Both the position numbers and the translations under genes were made by a program. Under the pieces are notes generated by a model. It had not been told where the DNA came from and searched no databases. It saw only the letters and a list, made by a program, of their open reading frames with translations. This document shows positions 8,777 to 17,213 of a stretch of DNA of 64,000 bases, piece by piece (position 1 is the stretch's first letter; each line of letters opens with the position of its first letter). Origin of the DNA: Kriegella aquimaris (GTDB taxonomy: Bacteria > Bacteroidota > Bacteroidia > Flavobacteriales > Flavobacteriaceae); the NCBI RefSeq assembly GCF_900103215.1, contig NZ_FNGV01000004.1:310001-374000 (forward strand), written 5' to 3'.

Positions 8777-11302
8777 TTACGCCCATGCTTTGGGCATTTT
8801 CTGGTCTCGTAGGGAAACGAATTCGATGCTTTCATCCTCTTCTTCGGTATTTACGAAATGAGTGTATCGAGATCGTATCTCAGGGTTTTCGACCGCTTCC
8901 TTCCATTCACATACATAGGTGTCTACCAAATGTTGCATATCGGCATCCAGTTGTTCGACGATACCGAGGCAGTCGTTGACCACCACATCCTTTACATAAT
9001 CGATTCCTCCATCCAATTTTTCGAGCCATGCTGCCGTTCTGGTCAACGGAGGCGCCGTTTGTATGTAATACATTAAAAATCGGTCTACGTATTTTGTCGC
9101 TGTCGCCTTATCGACTTTTTCGACCAGTAATTGGGCGTGTTTCGGGTTGGCTCCGCCGTTACCACAGATATAAACGTTCCAGCCTCCCTCAACGGCTATA
9201 AAACCGAAATCTTTGCTCCTCGCTTCAGCACATTCCCGAATACAGCCGGAAACACCACCTTTTATTTTATGCGGAGAACGGATTCCCTTGTATCTGTTTT
9301 CGATATCGATGGCGAAAGTCACACTTTCGTCCATACCATAGCGACACCATGTAGAACCGACACAACTTTTGACTGTTCGAAGCGATTTACCGTAGGCTTG
9401 GCCCGTCTCAAAACCTTCATCGATCAATTCCTCCCAAATCAAAGGGAGCTCATGTAATTTCGCACCGAACATGTCAATACGCTGCCCGCCCGTAATCTTC
9501 GTATACAAATCATACTTTTGGGCGATTCTACCCATTGCCAGAAGCTGTTTGGGGGTTATCTCTCCTGCAGCCACGCGCGGCACTACGGAATAGGTACCGT
9601 TTCTTTGGATATTGGCCAAGTACCGATCGTTCGTATCTTGTATTGTTTCTTGTCGGTTGGCCGTTTCATTATAGATACTGGCAAAGATTGCCGCTGCCGC
9701 CGGTTTACAGGTCTCACAACCGTGCCCCGTACCTACTTCATCGAGAAGCTCGTCATAATCAGTAATATTCCGGAGCTTGACTATATCATATAGTTCTTGT
9801 CTCGAATAAGCGAAATGTTCACAAATTGATTCTTTAACTACTTTTCCAAGTGATTTCAAGGTTTCTACTACCAAGTCCTCCACCATGGGCTTGCAACCGC
9901 CACAACCTGTTGTTGCCTTGGTGGCTTTGGCAATGGCCTTGACCGATTCGTTACCATCATCTTTTATAGAGCAACACAACTGTCCTTTCGTTACCGCTTC
10001 ACAAGAACAAATTACAGCAGTATCCGGTAAATCCATGGCACTGCCAAAAGAAACCGCTTCACCTCCCCTACTTCCCAAAATCAGATTTTCAGGATTTTTG
10101 GGCAGCGGCATCTCATTCAGGTACATCTGTAGCAACATATTATAGTCGGATGCATCACCTACCAATATACCACCCAACAGTTTTTTACCATCATGGGTGA
10201 CATTTATTCTTTTATATAGACTTTCCGTTTTGTTCTCGAATATGATGGAATGGCCTTTTTCAGCGGGCATGAAGGGAGTTCCAAAACTGGCAACGTCAAC
10301 ACCGATCAATTTCAGTTTGGTAGACATGTCTATCTCATCAGCCATTAAAGTATCTTGATCTCCAAGAATTTGGTCAACGGCGACGCTGGCCATTTCATAT
10401 CCCGGTGCCACTAAACCATATATCATTTTATTGTACAGCGCTATTTCACCAATGGCATATATCTCAGGGTCTGATGTCTGCATCTTATTGTTTACCACAA
10501 TTCCTCCCCGCGTTCCCATTTTCAATCCGCAACTTTTTCCCAGTTCGTCCCTTGGTCGAATACCTGCGGAAATAATGAGCATATCAACATTAAGTACATC
10601 GTCTTCATTAAACTCCATTCCGATGATATGGCCATTACCCAAAATTTGGTTCGTAGCCTTACTAAGATGAATATTGATGCCCATCGACTCCAGTTTGACC
10701 TGTAATACCTTACTGCTACGGGTATCAAGCTGTCTCGGCATTAACTTTGGGGCAAACTCGACAACGTGGGGCTCCATACCCATATCCATTACGGCTTTTG
10801 CCGCTTCAAGCCCTAATAAACCTCCACCTAATATTGCAGCTTTGGGCCGCTCAACCTTTTTCCTTATTTTATCAGCGTAGGCCAAGGTATCCTCCAAGTC
10901 TTCAATAGTTCTATACACAAATACCCCCTCTTTGTCAACTCCATTAATTTGCGGCACAAAGGGCGATGACCCCGTTGCCAGCACCAGATAATCATAGCTC
11001 AACGTTTTTTCACTCAGTGTAGTTATCGTTTTTGATTTTCTATGAATGTCGGTGACACGCTCATTGGTGAACAGGGTGATATTATTTTGCTCATACCACT
11101 CTCGAGGAGCCATAGCCAATCGTTCGGCATCATTGTTTTCGAAAAATTCGCTCAAGTGCACCCGATCATAGGCTACCCTAGGCTCCTCCCCAAAAACCAC
11201 CAGCTGGTACGATTCTTTATCCGCCTTGGCGACAAATTTTTCACAAAACTTATAACCTACCATCCCATTTCCAACAACAATAACGGTTTTCATACGTAGC
11301 AT
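8777..11302 (-). CDS. nirB: Nitrite reductase [NAD(P)H] large subunit
   Basis: An 841-aa NirB. Order of domains: FAD/NAD(P) pyridine nucleotide-disulfide reductase (GNGMVG near residues 11-16; second GGGLLGLE near 160), two BFD-like [2Fe-2S] segments (CSCEAV and TGCGGCKPM; CKP at about 560), nitrite/sulfite reductase ferredoxin-like half-domain, and the siroheme-[4Fe-4S] domain with Cys647, Cys653, Cys687 and Cys691 (CVGSTWC and CIREC). It reduces nitrite to ammonium in six-electron steps. First gene of the operon. An ATG three codons in (MKTVIVVGNG, 11293) matches the usual family start and may be the true one; neither ATG has a Shine-Dalgarno. The promoter region holds TACGTA-type sites shared with other nitrate genes. 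Confidence 0.95.
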   Translation of the reverse strand: MLRMKTVIVVGNGMVGYKFCEKFVAKADKESYQLVVFGEEPRVAYDRVHLSEFFENNDAERLAMAPREWYEQNNITLFTNERVTDIHRKSKTITTLSEKTLSYDYLVLATGSSPFVPQINGVDKEGVFVYRTIEDLEDTLAYADKIRKKVERPKAAILGGGLLGLEAAKAVMDMGMEPHVVEFAPKLMPRQLDTRSSKVLQVKLESMGINIHLSKATNQILGNGHIIGMEFNEDDVLNVDMLIISAGIRPRDELGKSCGLKMGTRGGIVVNNKMQTSDPEIYAIGEIALYNKMIYGLVAPGYEMASVAVDQILGDQDTLMADEIDMSTKLKLIGVDVASFGTPFMPAEKGHSIIFENKTESLYKRINVTHDGKKLLGGILVGDASDYNMLLQMYLNEMPLPKNPENLILGSRGGEAVSFGSAMDLPDTAVICSCEAVTKGQLCCSIKDDGNESVKAIAKATKATTGCGGCKPMVEDLVVETLKSLGKVVKESICEHFAYSRQELYDIVKLRNITDYDELLDEVGTGHGCETCKPAAAAIFASIYNETANRQETIQDTNDRYLANIQRNGTYSVVPRVAAGEITPKQLLAMGRIAQKYDLYTKITGGQRIDMFGAKLHELPLIWEELIDEGFETGQAYGKSLRTVKSCVGSTWCRYGMDESVTFAIDIENRYKGIRSPHKIKGGVSGCIRECAEARSKDFGFIAVEGGWNVYICGNGGANPKHAQLLVEKVDKATATKYVDRFLMYYIQTAPPLTRTAAWLEKLDGGIDYVKDVVVNDCLGIVEQLDADMQHLVDTYVCEWKEAVENPEIRSRYTHFVNTEEEDESIEFVSLRDQKMPKAWA

Positions 11303-11318
11303 TTTTATAATTACATGA

Positions 11319-11377
11319 CAAAACTAAGTATTTTTACGTATAATACTTGTATTTTTATCAAAATAAATACGTAGTTT
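11319..11377. promoter_or_regulatory. nirB/cobA divergent promoter with TACGTA repeats
   Basis: On the minus strand a perfect -7 box TAGTTTTG (11319-11326) precedes nirB and overlaps TACGTAAAAATACTTA (11325-11340). The same TACGTA (11335-11340) reads forward as TACGTA-taa-TACTTG toward cobA. A second minus-strand copy, AAACTACGTATTTA, lies at 11364-11377. These match the narK and nitrate reductase promoters, where TACGTA-N4-TACTTA is exact, and are candidate binding sites of the NarL-type regulator. Confidence 0.55.
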
Positions 11378-11418
11378 CGTTGAGGATTTAGCAAAAGTCA
11401 CCCATAAGGAATGAAAAA

Positions 11419-12192
11419 ATGAAATCAGAAAATATTGCAAAAGTGACCTTGGTAGGAGCAGGACCAGGAAGTAGTGATCTTATTACCTTAAGAGGATTCA
11501 AAGCATTGCAGGAAGCCGACGTTATTCTATATGATGCCCTTGTAAGCAAAGAACTTTTAACACAGATTGACAGCAAAGCACCTCAGATATATGTAGGTAA
11601 GCGCTGTGGAAACCACGAATTCAGTCAAGATGACATTAATGGATTAATTGTCGAAAACGCTTTCAGATACGGACATGTAGTTCGATTGAAAGGCGGAGAT
11701 CCCTTCGTATTCGGCAGAGCTTCAGAGGAAATAGAATATGTTGAATCTTTCGGAATCCCAACAACGGTCGTTCCTGGAGTGTCGAGCGCCATTTCCGTTC
11801 CCGGAAGCCAAGGAATACCTGTTACACAAAGAGGTATTAGCAGTAGTTTTTGGGTAATGACCGCAACAAAACGAGATGGCTCCTTTTCAGAAGATTTGAA
11901 ATTAGCCGCACAGTCATCAGCTACTATTGTAATTCTTATGGGTATGCGCAAATTTGATCAGATAACTGAAGAAGTAACAAAATACAGAAACAAATTAACC
12001 CCTATAGCCTTGATTCAAAACGGAACTATGGAAACTGAAATCTGTCATACTGCCACGCTGGCCAATGCTGTATCGATTAATGAAAAAATAGACCCAAATA
12101 ATCCCGGGATTATTGTAATTGGTGACGTCGTAGCCAATCACCCTTCCTTTTTTGCGGAAGAAGTACAGCGCGTTCTGCACTCGCAAGTGTAA
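11419..12192 (+). CDS. cobA: Uroporphyrinogen-III C-methyltransferase
   Basis: A 257-aa SAM-dependent tetrapyrrole methylase. It has the N-terminal glycine motif VGAGPGSSDLITLRG (about 12-26), the LYDALV segment, the VVRLKGGDPFVFGR signature (about 90-103) and VVPGVSS. It makes precorrin-2, the first step to siroheme, the cofactor of NirB. It is a stand-alone SUMT: the dehydrogenase/ferrochelatase (CysG N-terminal part) is not fused and not in the window. Transcribed divergently from nirB from a shared regulatory region, fitting co-induction. Confidence 0.93.
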   Translation: MKSENIAKVTLVGAGPGSSDLITLRGFKALQEADVILYDALVSKELLTQIDSKAPQIYVGKRCGNHEFSQDDINGLIVENAFRYGHVVRLKGGDPFVFGRASEEIEYVESFGIPTTVVPGVSSAISVPGSQGIPVTQRGISSSFWVMTATKRDGSFSEDLKLAAQSSATIVILMGMRKFDQITEEVTKYRNKLTPIALIQNGTMETEICHTATLANAVSINEKIDPNNPGIIVIGDVVANHPSFFAEEVQRVLHSQV

Positions 12193-12322
12193 GATTCACC
12201 TACATTATACGAATGAATTCACCCTAAACAGCACAATTATCATTGCAATTATTTATGAATGACTAAATAATACCCACCCCATATTCGCAATACGGAGGAT
12301 TTTTATGCTCATTTTAATCAGC

Positions 12323-12328
12323 TACGTA
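12323..12328. promoter_or_regulatory. TACGTA site upstream of the truncated haemoglobin gene
   Basis: CTACGTAAAAATG at about 12322-12334 resembles the nirB site TACGTAAAAATACTTA over its first eleven bases. It lies 127 bp before the haemoglobin start. As a single short match it is weak evidence that the gene belongs to the nitrate regulon. Confidence 0.3.
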
Positions 12329-12454
12329 AAAATGCCTTCATAAAGAAGCTTTCAAGCCTTTATATTAAGTAGTTATACCCTATTATAATTAAATTTATAA
12401 TCCACACCGAGGACTTCTGCTGACACTAGAAACTGAAAATTTAAAAATAGGAAC

Positions 12455-12817
12455 ATGAGCGAAACTAATGACTTATTCGAAAGAATTGGGGGTACCGATA
12501 TTGTTAATGCAGCTGCAAAAATTTTTTACAGAAAGGTAATCACCGATGACAGTATGGAACATTTATTTGCCGATTCGAATATAGAAACGCAACGCAAAAA
12601 ACAAAAAGCTTTTGTAGCACATGTATTCGGAGTTCCAGAAAAAAAAATTAAAAATAAGAAATACGCTTACAAACTTTTGAAGCTTACCGAAGACCACTTT
12701 AATCTTGTCACAGGATATTTAATCGACACTCTTAGGGAGTTAAATGTGCCTAAAGACTTAATAGACGAGGTGTTGATGATAGCCAACGACACACATGAAG
12801 AGTTGTCGGCCGAGTAA
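12455..12817 (+). CDS. Group 1 truncated haemoglobin
   Basis: A 120-aa 2-over-2 globin of the TrHbN type. It keeps the early Gly-Gly motif (FERIGG, 8-13), the B10 tyrosine (Tyr25 in IFYRK), and the proximal histidine His81 (TEDHFNLVTGYL). Such globins bind O2 and NO and often act as NO dioxygenases turning NO into nitrate. Between cobA and narK, it likely removes NO formed during nitrite reduction (inference). Soluble, cytoplasmic. Its own 262-bp upstream region contains a TACGTA site. Confidence 0.92.
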   Translation: MSETNDLFERIGGTDIVNAAAKIFYRKVITDDSMEHLFADSNIETQRKKQKAFVAHVFGVPEKKIKNKKYAYKLLKLTEDHFNLVTGYLIDTLRELNVPKDLIDEVLMIANDTHEELSAE

Positions 12818-12846
12818 ATATTTCTACACAACGCCATAAGCTAATA

Positions 12847-13032
12847 TCAAAAAATCATATGTAACGTAAGGTCATCATCCATTTTAGGAATCCCATCTAA
12901 AGCTACTTGCTCTTCTTTTAAACTATCATCAAAGAATATACTTAGAATTCTTCCTTCTAAGCACGATTTCATGGCTTGAAGCCGTACTTCACTTAAGAAA
13001 ATACGTGCCACAGTTTCAGATTTTGGGCAATA
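12847..13032 (-). pseudogene. C-terminal coding remnant in the haemoglobin-narK gap
   Basis: On the minus strand an open frame of 61 codons ends at TGA 12847-12849 and has protein-like composition (for example VARIFLSEVRLQAMKSC and a tail DDDLTLHMIF), but it begins directly after a stop and has no start codon before an internal Met at residue 21. It looks like the 3' end of a decayed gene, or a 41-aa gene starting at that Met. I do not recognise the family. The rest of the 391-bp gap (12818-13208) is AT-rich and holds the narK promoter. Confidence 0.35.
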
Positions 13033-13135
13033 TCATAATTTGAACCTTCCTTTTTTTTCAATATTCCATTTTATACGTTCATTTTTTCCTTGCTTGACAA
13101 AAAGAGTCCGTAAACAATAAAATTGAAATATAAAT

Positions 13136-13167
13136 TACGTATTTATACTTAGTAATACGTATTTTTG
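13136..13167 (+). promoter_or_regulatory. narK promoter with the shared nitrate motif
   Basis: TACGTATTTATACTTA at 13136-13151 is identical to the copy before the nitrate reductase gene. A second TACGTA (13156-13161) runs into a perfect -7 box TATTTTTG (13160-13167), 41 bp before the narK start. A further TACGTA (13200-13205) lies just before the ATG. The placement over the -33 region suits an activator. Confidence 0.6.
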
Positions 13168-13208
13168 TCTTGCGAATTATTTTAATAACCTATTAAATTT
13201 ACGTAGTT

Positions 13209-14627
13209 ATGAAAAAAACTATTTCCACCAAAGCCACAAAATTAGAGCTCTTGAACCTTAAAAGCATGCCCATACGCACCTTTTGGATAACCTCCATTGC
13301 GTTTTTTATATGCTTTTTTGCATGGTTTGGAATTGTTCCCTTTATGCCCGATGTAGTCAAAGACCTAGGTCTTACACCTACGCAAAAGTGGAATTCTGTC
13401 ATTTTAGCCGTTTCGGGCACTGTTTTCGCCCGTTTACTTATAGGCAAGTTATGTGATAAATACGGCCCTAGATTGTGCTACACTTATTTGTTGGTGTTTG
13501 GTGCTATCCCGGTAATTCTGCTAGGGTTCGTACAAACACCGTTACAGTTTTTAATATGTAGGTTATTTATTGGTTTTATTGGAGCTTCATTCGTAATTAC
13601 GCAATTCCATACTTCCATAATGTTTGCCCCGAATATTGTAGGAACGGCTAATGCCACATCTGCCGGATGGGGAAACCTTGGTGGGGGCGCGAATAGATTA
13701 GGAATGCCTTTAATCGCTGCAGCCGTTGTCAGTTTTGGGGTTGCCGATGAAATTGCATGGCGCTATTCCATGGTAATTGCTGGAGTTATATGCTTCAGCA
13801 TGGGAATTATTTATTACTTCTTTACTCAAGATACTCCGGAAGGGAACTTCAAAGAATTGAAGAAAGAAGGCAAAATGCCCCAATTGAAGAAAGATGAAGC
13901 TTCCTTTGCGAGCACTCTAAAAGATTATCGGGTATGGATTCTATTCTTCGTCTATGCTGCCTGTTTCGGAATAGAGCTTACAGTATATGGTACTATGGAC
14001 GATTACCTGCAAAACCGATTCGGTCTAGACCGTTCAACGGCCGGAAACCTCGTACTATCCTTTGCTTTGATGAACATTTTCGCCAGAACCCTAGGCGGCT
14101 ATTTTGGTGATTTGTTCGGAAAACTAAAAGGGCTCAGGGGTCGAGTGATTTTCTTGGCCTTAATACTTGCTGCCGAAGGTGCAATGCTTTCGATATTCTC
14201 GGTAACTACGAGTTTGGTGGTCGGCATGATTTTCTTGATTGCCTTTAGCCTTACTGTTCAGATGGCCGAAGGGGCGACCTTCTCAGTTGTACCCTTTATC
14301 AATCGCAAGGCTATCGGTTCTATTTCAGGGATCGTAGGTGCCGGTGGCAATGTTGGTGCATTTTTAGCGGCAATGTTGTTAAAATCTAAATCTGCCGTCG
14401 CCGAAAGTGCAGCCATAGCAGCGAACAGTACATTGGGTGAAGAGGCCGTCAAGGCCGCACAAACAACTGCGGCCGCAACAGCTGTTTCGAGTGGATACTT
14501 CCTCATAGGCGGGTTTATCGTGGGTGCTGCAGTACTCTCTTTGGCCATTAAGTTTGCCACCGCAGATGAGAAAATTGCCCTCCAAGAAATTAAAGGCGAA
14601 TTAGCGCTCAGCGGTGCGGACAAATAG
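13209..14627 (+). CDS. narK: NarK-type nitrate/nitrite MFS transporter
   Basis: A 472-aa major facilitator protein with about 12 hydrophobic segments. It has the nitrate/nitrite porter family signature GWGNLGGGANRLGMP (about residues 150-164) and a second GxxGAGGNVGAF stretch (about 380-391) matching the paired nitrate signature motifs. It moves nitrate into (or nitrite out of) the cytoplasm across the inner membrane. Between the haemoglobin and a porin-like gene on the same strand, it has its own promoter with the shared motif. An Ala-rich loop (about 395-430) is inserted near the C-terminus. Confidence 0.94.
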   Translation: MKKTISTKATKLELLNLKSMPIRTFWITSIAFFICFFAWFGIVPFMPDVVKDLGLTPTQKWNSVILAVSGTVFARLLIGKLCDKYGPRLCYTYLLVFGAIPVILLGFVQTPLQFLICRLFIGFIGASFVITQFHTSIMFAPNIVGTANATSAGWGNLGGGANRLGMPLIAAAVVSFGVADEIAWRYSMVIAGVICFSMGIIYYFFTQDTPEGNFKELKKEGKMPQLKKDEASFASTLKDYRVWILFFVYAACFGIELTVYGTMDDYLQNRFGLDRSTAGNLVLSFALMNIFARTLGGYFGDLFGKLKGLRGRVIFLALILAAEGAMLSIFSVTTSLVVGMIFLIAFSLTVQMAEGATFSVVPFINRKAIGSISGIVGAGGNVGAFLAAMLLKSKSAVAESAAIAANSTLGEEAVKAAQTTAAATAVSSGYFLIGGFIVGAAVLSLAIKFATADEKIALQEIKGELALSGADK

Positions 14628-14740
14628 AAAAGCCCTTAAAGTCAAAACCACATGAAATGTAGTGTCTCGAATTTAAAATTTAACCTTGAAAAATCAATCG
14701 CACAAAGGTTATTAGCGAATACATTATCAAAAAACCACCT

Positions 14741-16024
14741 ATGAAAATAAAGACGTTTATAACCCTGCTTTTAGTATCCATTCAATTTGCCACGGCCCAA
14801 TTCACCTTAGATGGCGAATTCCGCCCGCGCACCGAATACCGTCACGGTTACGGCTCTATAATAGCCGATAGCACCGATGCCGGTTATGCCGTGTCAACAA
14901 GATTAAGACTAAACGCAGGATACGCCGTAGATGCCTATACCTTTTATGTAAGTCTACAAGATGTAATGGTATGGGGAGAAAACAGGCAATTAAAAGCCAA
15001 TGACGATAATAATTCATTTGCAATTTTTCAAGCTTGGGCCAACATTAATCTTGGCGGGAATTTTTCAACCAAGATCGGCAGGCAACAATTGGTTTATGAC
15101 GACCAACGCATTTTCGGGGGAGTAGACTGGACCCAACAAGCCCGAAATCATGACGCACTGCTGTTTAAATACGACACCGGAAAATTTCAAGCCGATCTGG
15201 GTTTGGCATTTAATCAAGATTTTAACAATCCTGCTGGATTCCAATCGGAAGGAACAACCTATGCAACGACCGGTTTTTTCTCCTATAAAACCATGCAATA
15301 CCTTTATTTGAAACAAAAATGGGCTAACCTATCAGGGAGTTTATTGCTATTAAATAATGGGTTTCAAAATTTTGAAGCGAACGGAGCTCTTGGAGATGGC
15401 ACGAGTAACTTACAAACCCTGGGCACCCATTGGGACTATAAAAAAGATAATTTCGGAATAGCACTGAACGCCTTTTTACAGAGCGGGGAAAGACAAAACA
15501 GTATTGATGTCAGTAGTGCCTATCTTTTGGGCCTTGACGTAAGTTACAAATTAACCGATAAGATCGGCTTGGGAATTGGAACAGAATTGATCAGCGGTAA
15601 TAAAGCCGATACACCCAACAAGACTGAGGCCTTTTTTCCTTTATATGGTACCAACCACAAATTTAATGGCTTTATGGATTATTTCTATGTTGGCAATCAT
15701 GCCAATTCCGTGGGGCTATTCGATATTCATGTCAACGCCAATTTCAAGTTGGGCGAAAAATCGAGCCTCTTGATCAATGTACTGAACTTCAATGCAGAAC
15801 AAGAATTAGCAAATGGAAGCCACTCCTTGGGAACTGAAATAGACCTCGTATATTCACAAGCATTTAATGGCTATGCGCTAAAACTGGGCTATTCCCAATT
15901 ATTTGCAAGTGACGGAATGAATACACTTAAAGGCGTATCGGAAGATGCTGCCGCAAGCTTACAAAATTGGGCATGGGCCATGTTGGTCATCAAACCAAAA
16001 TTCTTAAACACTTCGAAGAAGTAA
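14741..16024 (+). CDS. Alginate-export-like outer-membrane beta-barrel protein
   Basis: A 427-aa protein with a clean Sec signal peptide (MKIKTFITLLLVSIQFATAQ, cleavage about 20) and a body of alternating amphipathic strands with aromatic girdles, ending KPKFLNTSKK. It belongs to the alginate export/porin-like barrel group. It is 113 bp downstream of narK on the same strand, so its probable job is passage of nitrate or nitrite through the outer membrane rather than alginate export. That role is inference from position. Confidence 0.8.
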   Translation: MKIKTFITLLLVSIQFATAQFTLDGEFRPRTEYRHGYGSIIADSTDAGYAVSTRLRLNAGYAVDAYTFYVSLQDVMVWGENRQLKANDDNNSFAIFQAWANINLGGNFSTKIGRQQLVYDDQRIFGGVDWTQQARNHDALLFKYDTGKFQADLGLAFNQDFNNPAGFQSEGTTYATTGFFSYKTMQYLYLKQKWANLSGSLLLLNNGFQNFEANGALGDGTSNLQTLGTHWDYKKDNFGIALNAFLQSGERQNSIDVSSAYLLGLDVSYKLTDKIGLGIGTELISGNKADTPNKTEAFFPLYGTNHKFNGFMDYFYVGNHANSVGLFDIHVNANFKLGEKSSLLINVLNFNAEQELANGSHSLGTEIDLVYSQAFNGYALKLGYSQLFASDGMNTLKGVSEDAAASLQNWAWAMLVIKPKFLNTSKK

Positions 16025-16141
16025 TTTCAAAATCGATTGCTTCGTGAAGGCTATCATGACCATATTTTTTATTTGGTTGTGGTAGCTTTTTTTTGAAGAA
16101 GACATAGAAAACGATTAAAACAAGAATTAATTTTGTCCATA

Positions 16142-16190
16142 CACCCCGTACACAACAGCTAAAATCGATCATTATCGAACCACCCCGTAC
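16142..16190 (+). repeat. Direct repeat CACCCCGTAC, two copies
   Basis: CACCCCGTAC occurs at 16142-16151 and again at 16181-16190, start-to-start spacing 39 bp, directly before the TACGTA site of the response-regulator promoter. The GC-rich repeat stands out in AT-rich surroundings and may be a second regulator site. Confidence 0.45.
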
Positions 16191-16215
16191 GAATACGTAG
16201 TTTTTCCTATATTTG
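16187..16215 (+). promoter_or_regulatory. Promoter of the NarL-type regulator
   Basis: A perfect -7 box TATATTTG (16208-16215) lies 28 bp before the start codon. Just upstream, TACGTA (16194-16199) reads on the minus strand as AAACTACGTATTCGTAC, matching the AAACTACGTATTTATAC of the nitrate reductase promoter except at two bases. This suggests autoregulation. Confidence 0.5.
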
Positions 16216-16243
16216 CCACCAAAGAATTTAACAAACTAGTATT

Positions 16244-16915
16244 TTGAGCAACGTAACAAGTATCGTATTGGCCGACGACCACTCCTTGGTCCGTGATGGT
16301 ATTCGAGCATTGCTCGAGGAGGAGGAAGACCTAAAAGTTATTGGTGAAGTTTCAAATGGCAAGGAAGCAATAGCCATGGTCTTAGATAAAAATCCCGATT
16401 TGCTCATCATAGATATACGAATGCCTGTAATGAACGGCATCGATGCCGTAAACGAATTAAAAGCTCGATCGGTTGCTACCAAATGTATTATTCTCTCGAT
16501 GCACGATTCAGAAGAGTACATTCTAAAATCTGTCAGTGCCGGTGCCAGTGGTTATTTGTTGAAAGACACCGGCAAAACCGAATTCTTAAAAGCGATACAT
16601 ACCGTACGCCAAGGCGGTAAATATTTTAGCGGTGACATATCGAATGTTTTGGTCAACAACTTATTGAACGCAAATAAGAGACAAATAGAAGTGGTACCCG
16701 AGGCCAAGAATACGGAAACTCCTTTCGATCTGACTAGCAAAGAATTGGAAATATTGCAATTGGTACTATCGGGACTTACCAACAAACAGATTTCCGAAAA
16801 ACTGCAAAAAAGCAAACGTACTATTGAAACGCACCGATTTAACCTGATGCGGAAAATGGAAGTCAAAAATTTAATGGATCTTTCTAAAAAAGCTCAGACA
16901 TTCGGACTTGTCTAA
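16244..16915 (+). CDS. NarL/FixJ-family response regulator (TTG start)
   Basis: A 223-aa two-component regulator. The receiver domain (about 5-120) has the acidic pair Asp11/Asp12, phosphoacceptor Asp57 (LLIIDIRMP), and Lys107 (YLLKD). A LuxR-type helix-turn-helix covers about 160-222 (LTSKELEILQLVLSGLTNKQI). The only start that keeps the receiver beta-1 strand is TTG at 16244, an uncommon codon in this window. Its partner is most likely the NarX-like kinase at 5826-7691, encoded about 8.5 kb away in the nirB operon. Its targets are probably the TACGTA-containing promoters. Confidence 0.92.
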   Translation: MSNVTSIVLADDHSLVRDGIRALLEEEEDLKVIGEVSNGKEAIAMVLDKNPDLLIIDIRMPVMNGIDAVNELKARSVATKCIILSMHDSEEYILKSVSAGASGYLLKDTGKTEFLKAIHTVRQGGKYFSGDISNVLVNNLLNANKRQIEVVPEAKNTETPFDLTSKELEILQLVLSGLTNKQISEKLQKSKRTIETHRFNLMRKMEVKNLMDLSKKAQTFGLV

Positions 16916-17152
16916 ATCAAGAACACCTCCCATATTAACTGTCGGTATTTAAAAATCATTTCAAACAAGCAGCTACCGAAGTAATAAATATTTCTTCTAA
17001 CTCATTTATTCGATTTAGAGGGTATTATGTGTTTATTGAATAATAGTAGCATCTGTCAATAAAACGGTATGTTCAATTAATTACCGAAAAGCAAGCTTTC
17101 TATTCGATCTGTACTACGAGCATTTTCTACTTACCCTACAACTCATTAGTTA

Positions 17153-17174
17153 GTGTAAAGCACAATGTTTACAC
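17153..17174. promoter_or_regulatory. Inverted repeat GTGTAAA-N8-TTTACAC
   Basis: Perfect 7-bp arms separated by 8 bp, about 40 bp before the tetR start and directly upstream of the AACATAC site. It may be another regulator site or a weak hairpin. Confidence 0.4.
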
Positions 17175-17176
17175 AA

Positions 17177-17196
17177 AACATACTACATAGTATTTT
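17177..17196. promoter_or_regulatory. Candidate TetR operator, copy 1
   Basis: AACATAC-TACATA-GTATTTT. The two arms pair apart from one base, and the same 7-6-7 architecture recurs just after tetR (17831-17850, AACATAC-N6-GTATGTT). It sits immediately upstream of the -7-like TATCTTTG at 17202-17209, which suggests autorepression. Confidence 0.55.
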
Positions 17197-17213
17197 ATTA
17201 TTATCTTTGCGCC

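Larger units (their letters stand above)
16916..17213. other. Intergenic region before the TetR gene
   Basis: This 298-bp stretch has no convincing gene. It contains the inverted repeat GTGTAAA-N8-TTTACAC (17153-17174), the AACATAC-N6-GTATTTT site (17177-17196), and a -7-like TATCTTTG (17202-17209). The first 220 bp are AT-rich with nothing recognisable. Confidence 0.6.

Noticed and set aside
9086-9091. TACGTA inside nirB (and other coding copies)
   Set aside because: The 6-mer is palindromic and common enough by chance; only intergenic copies with extended similarity were kept.
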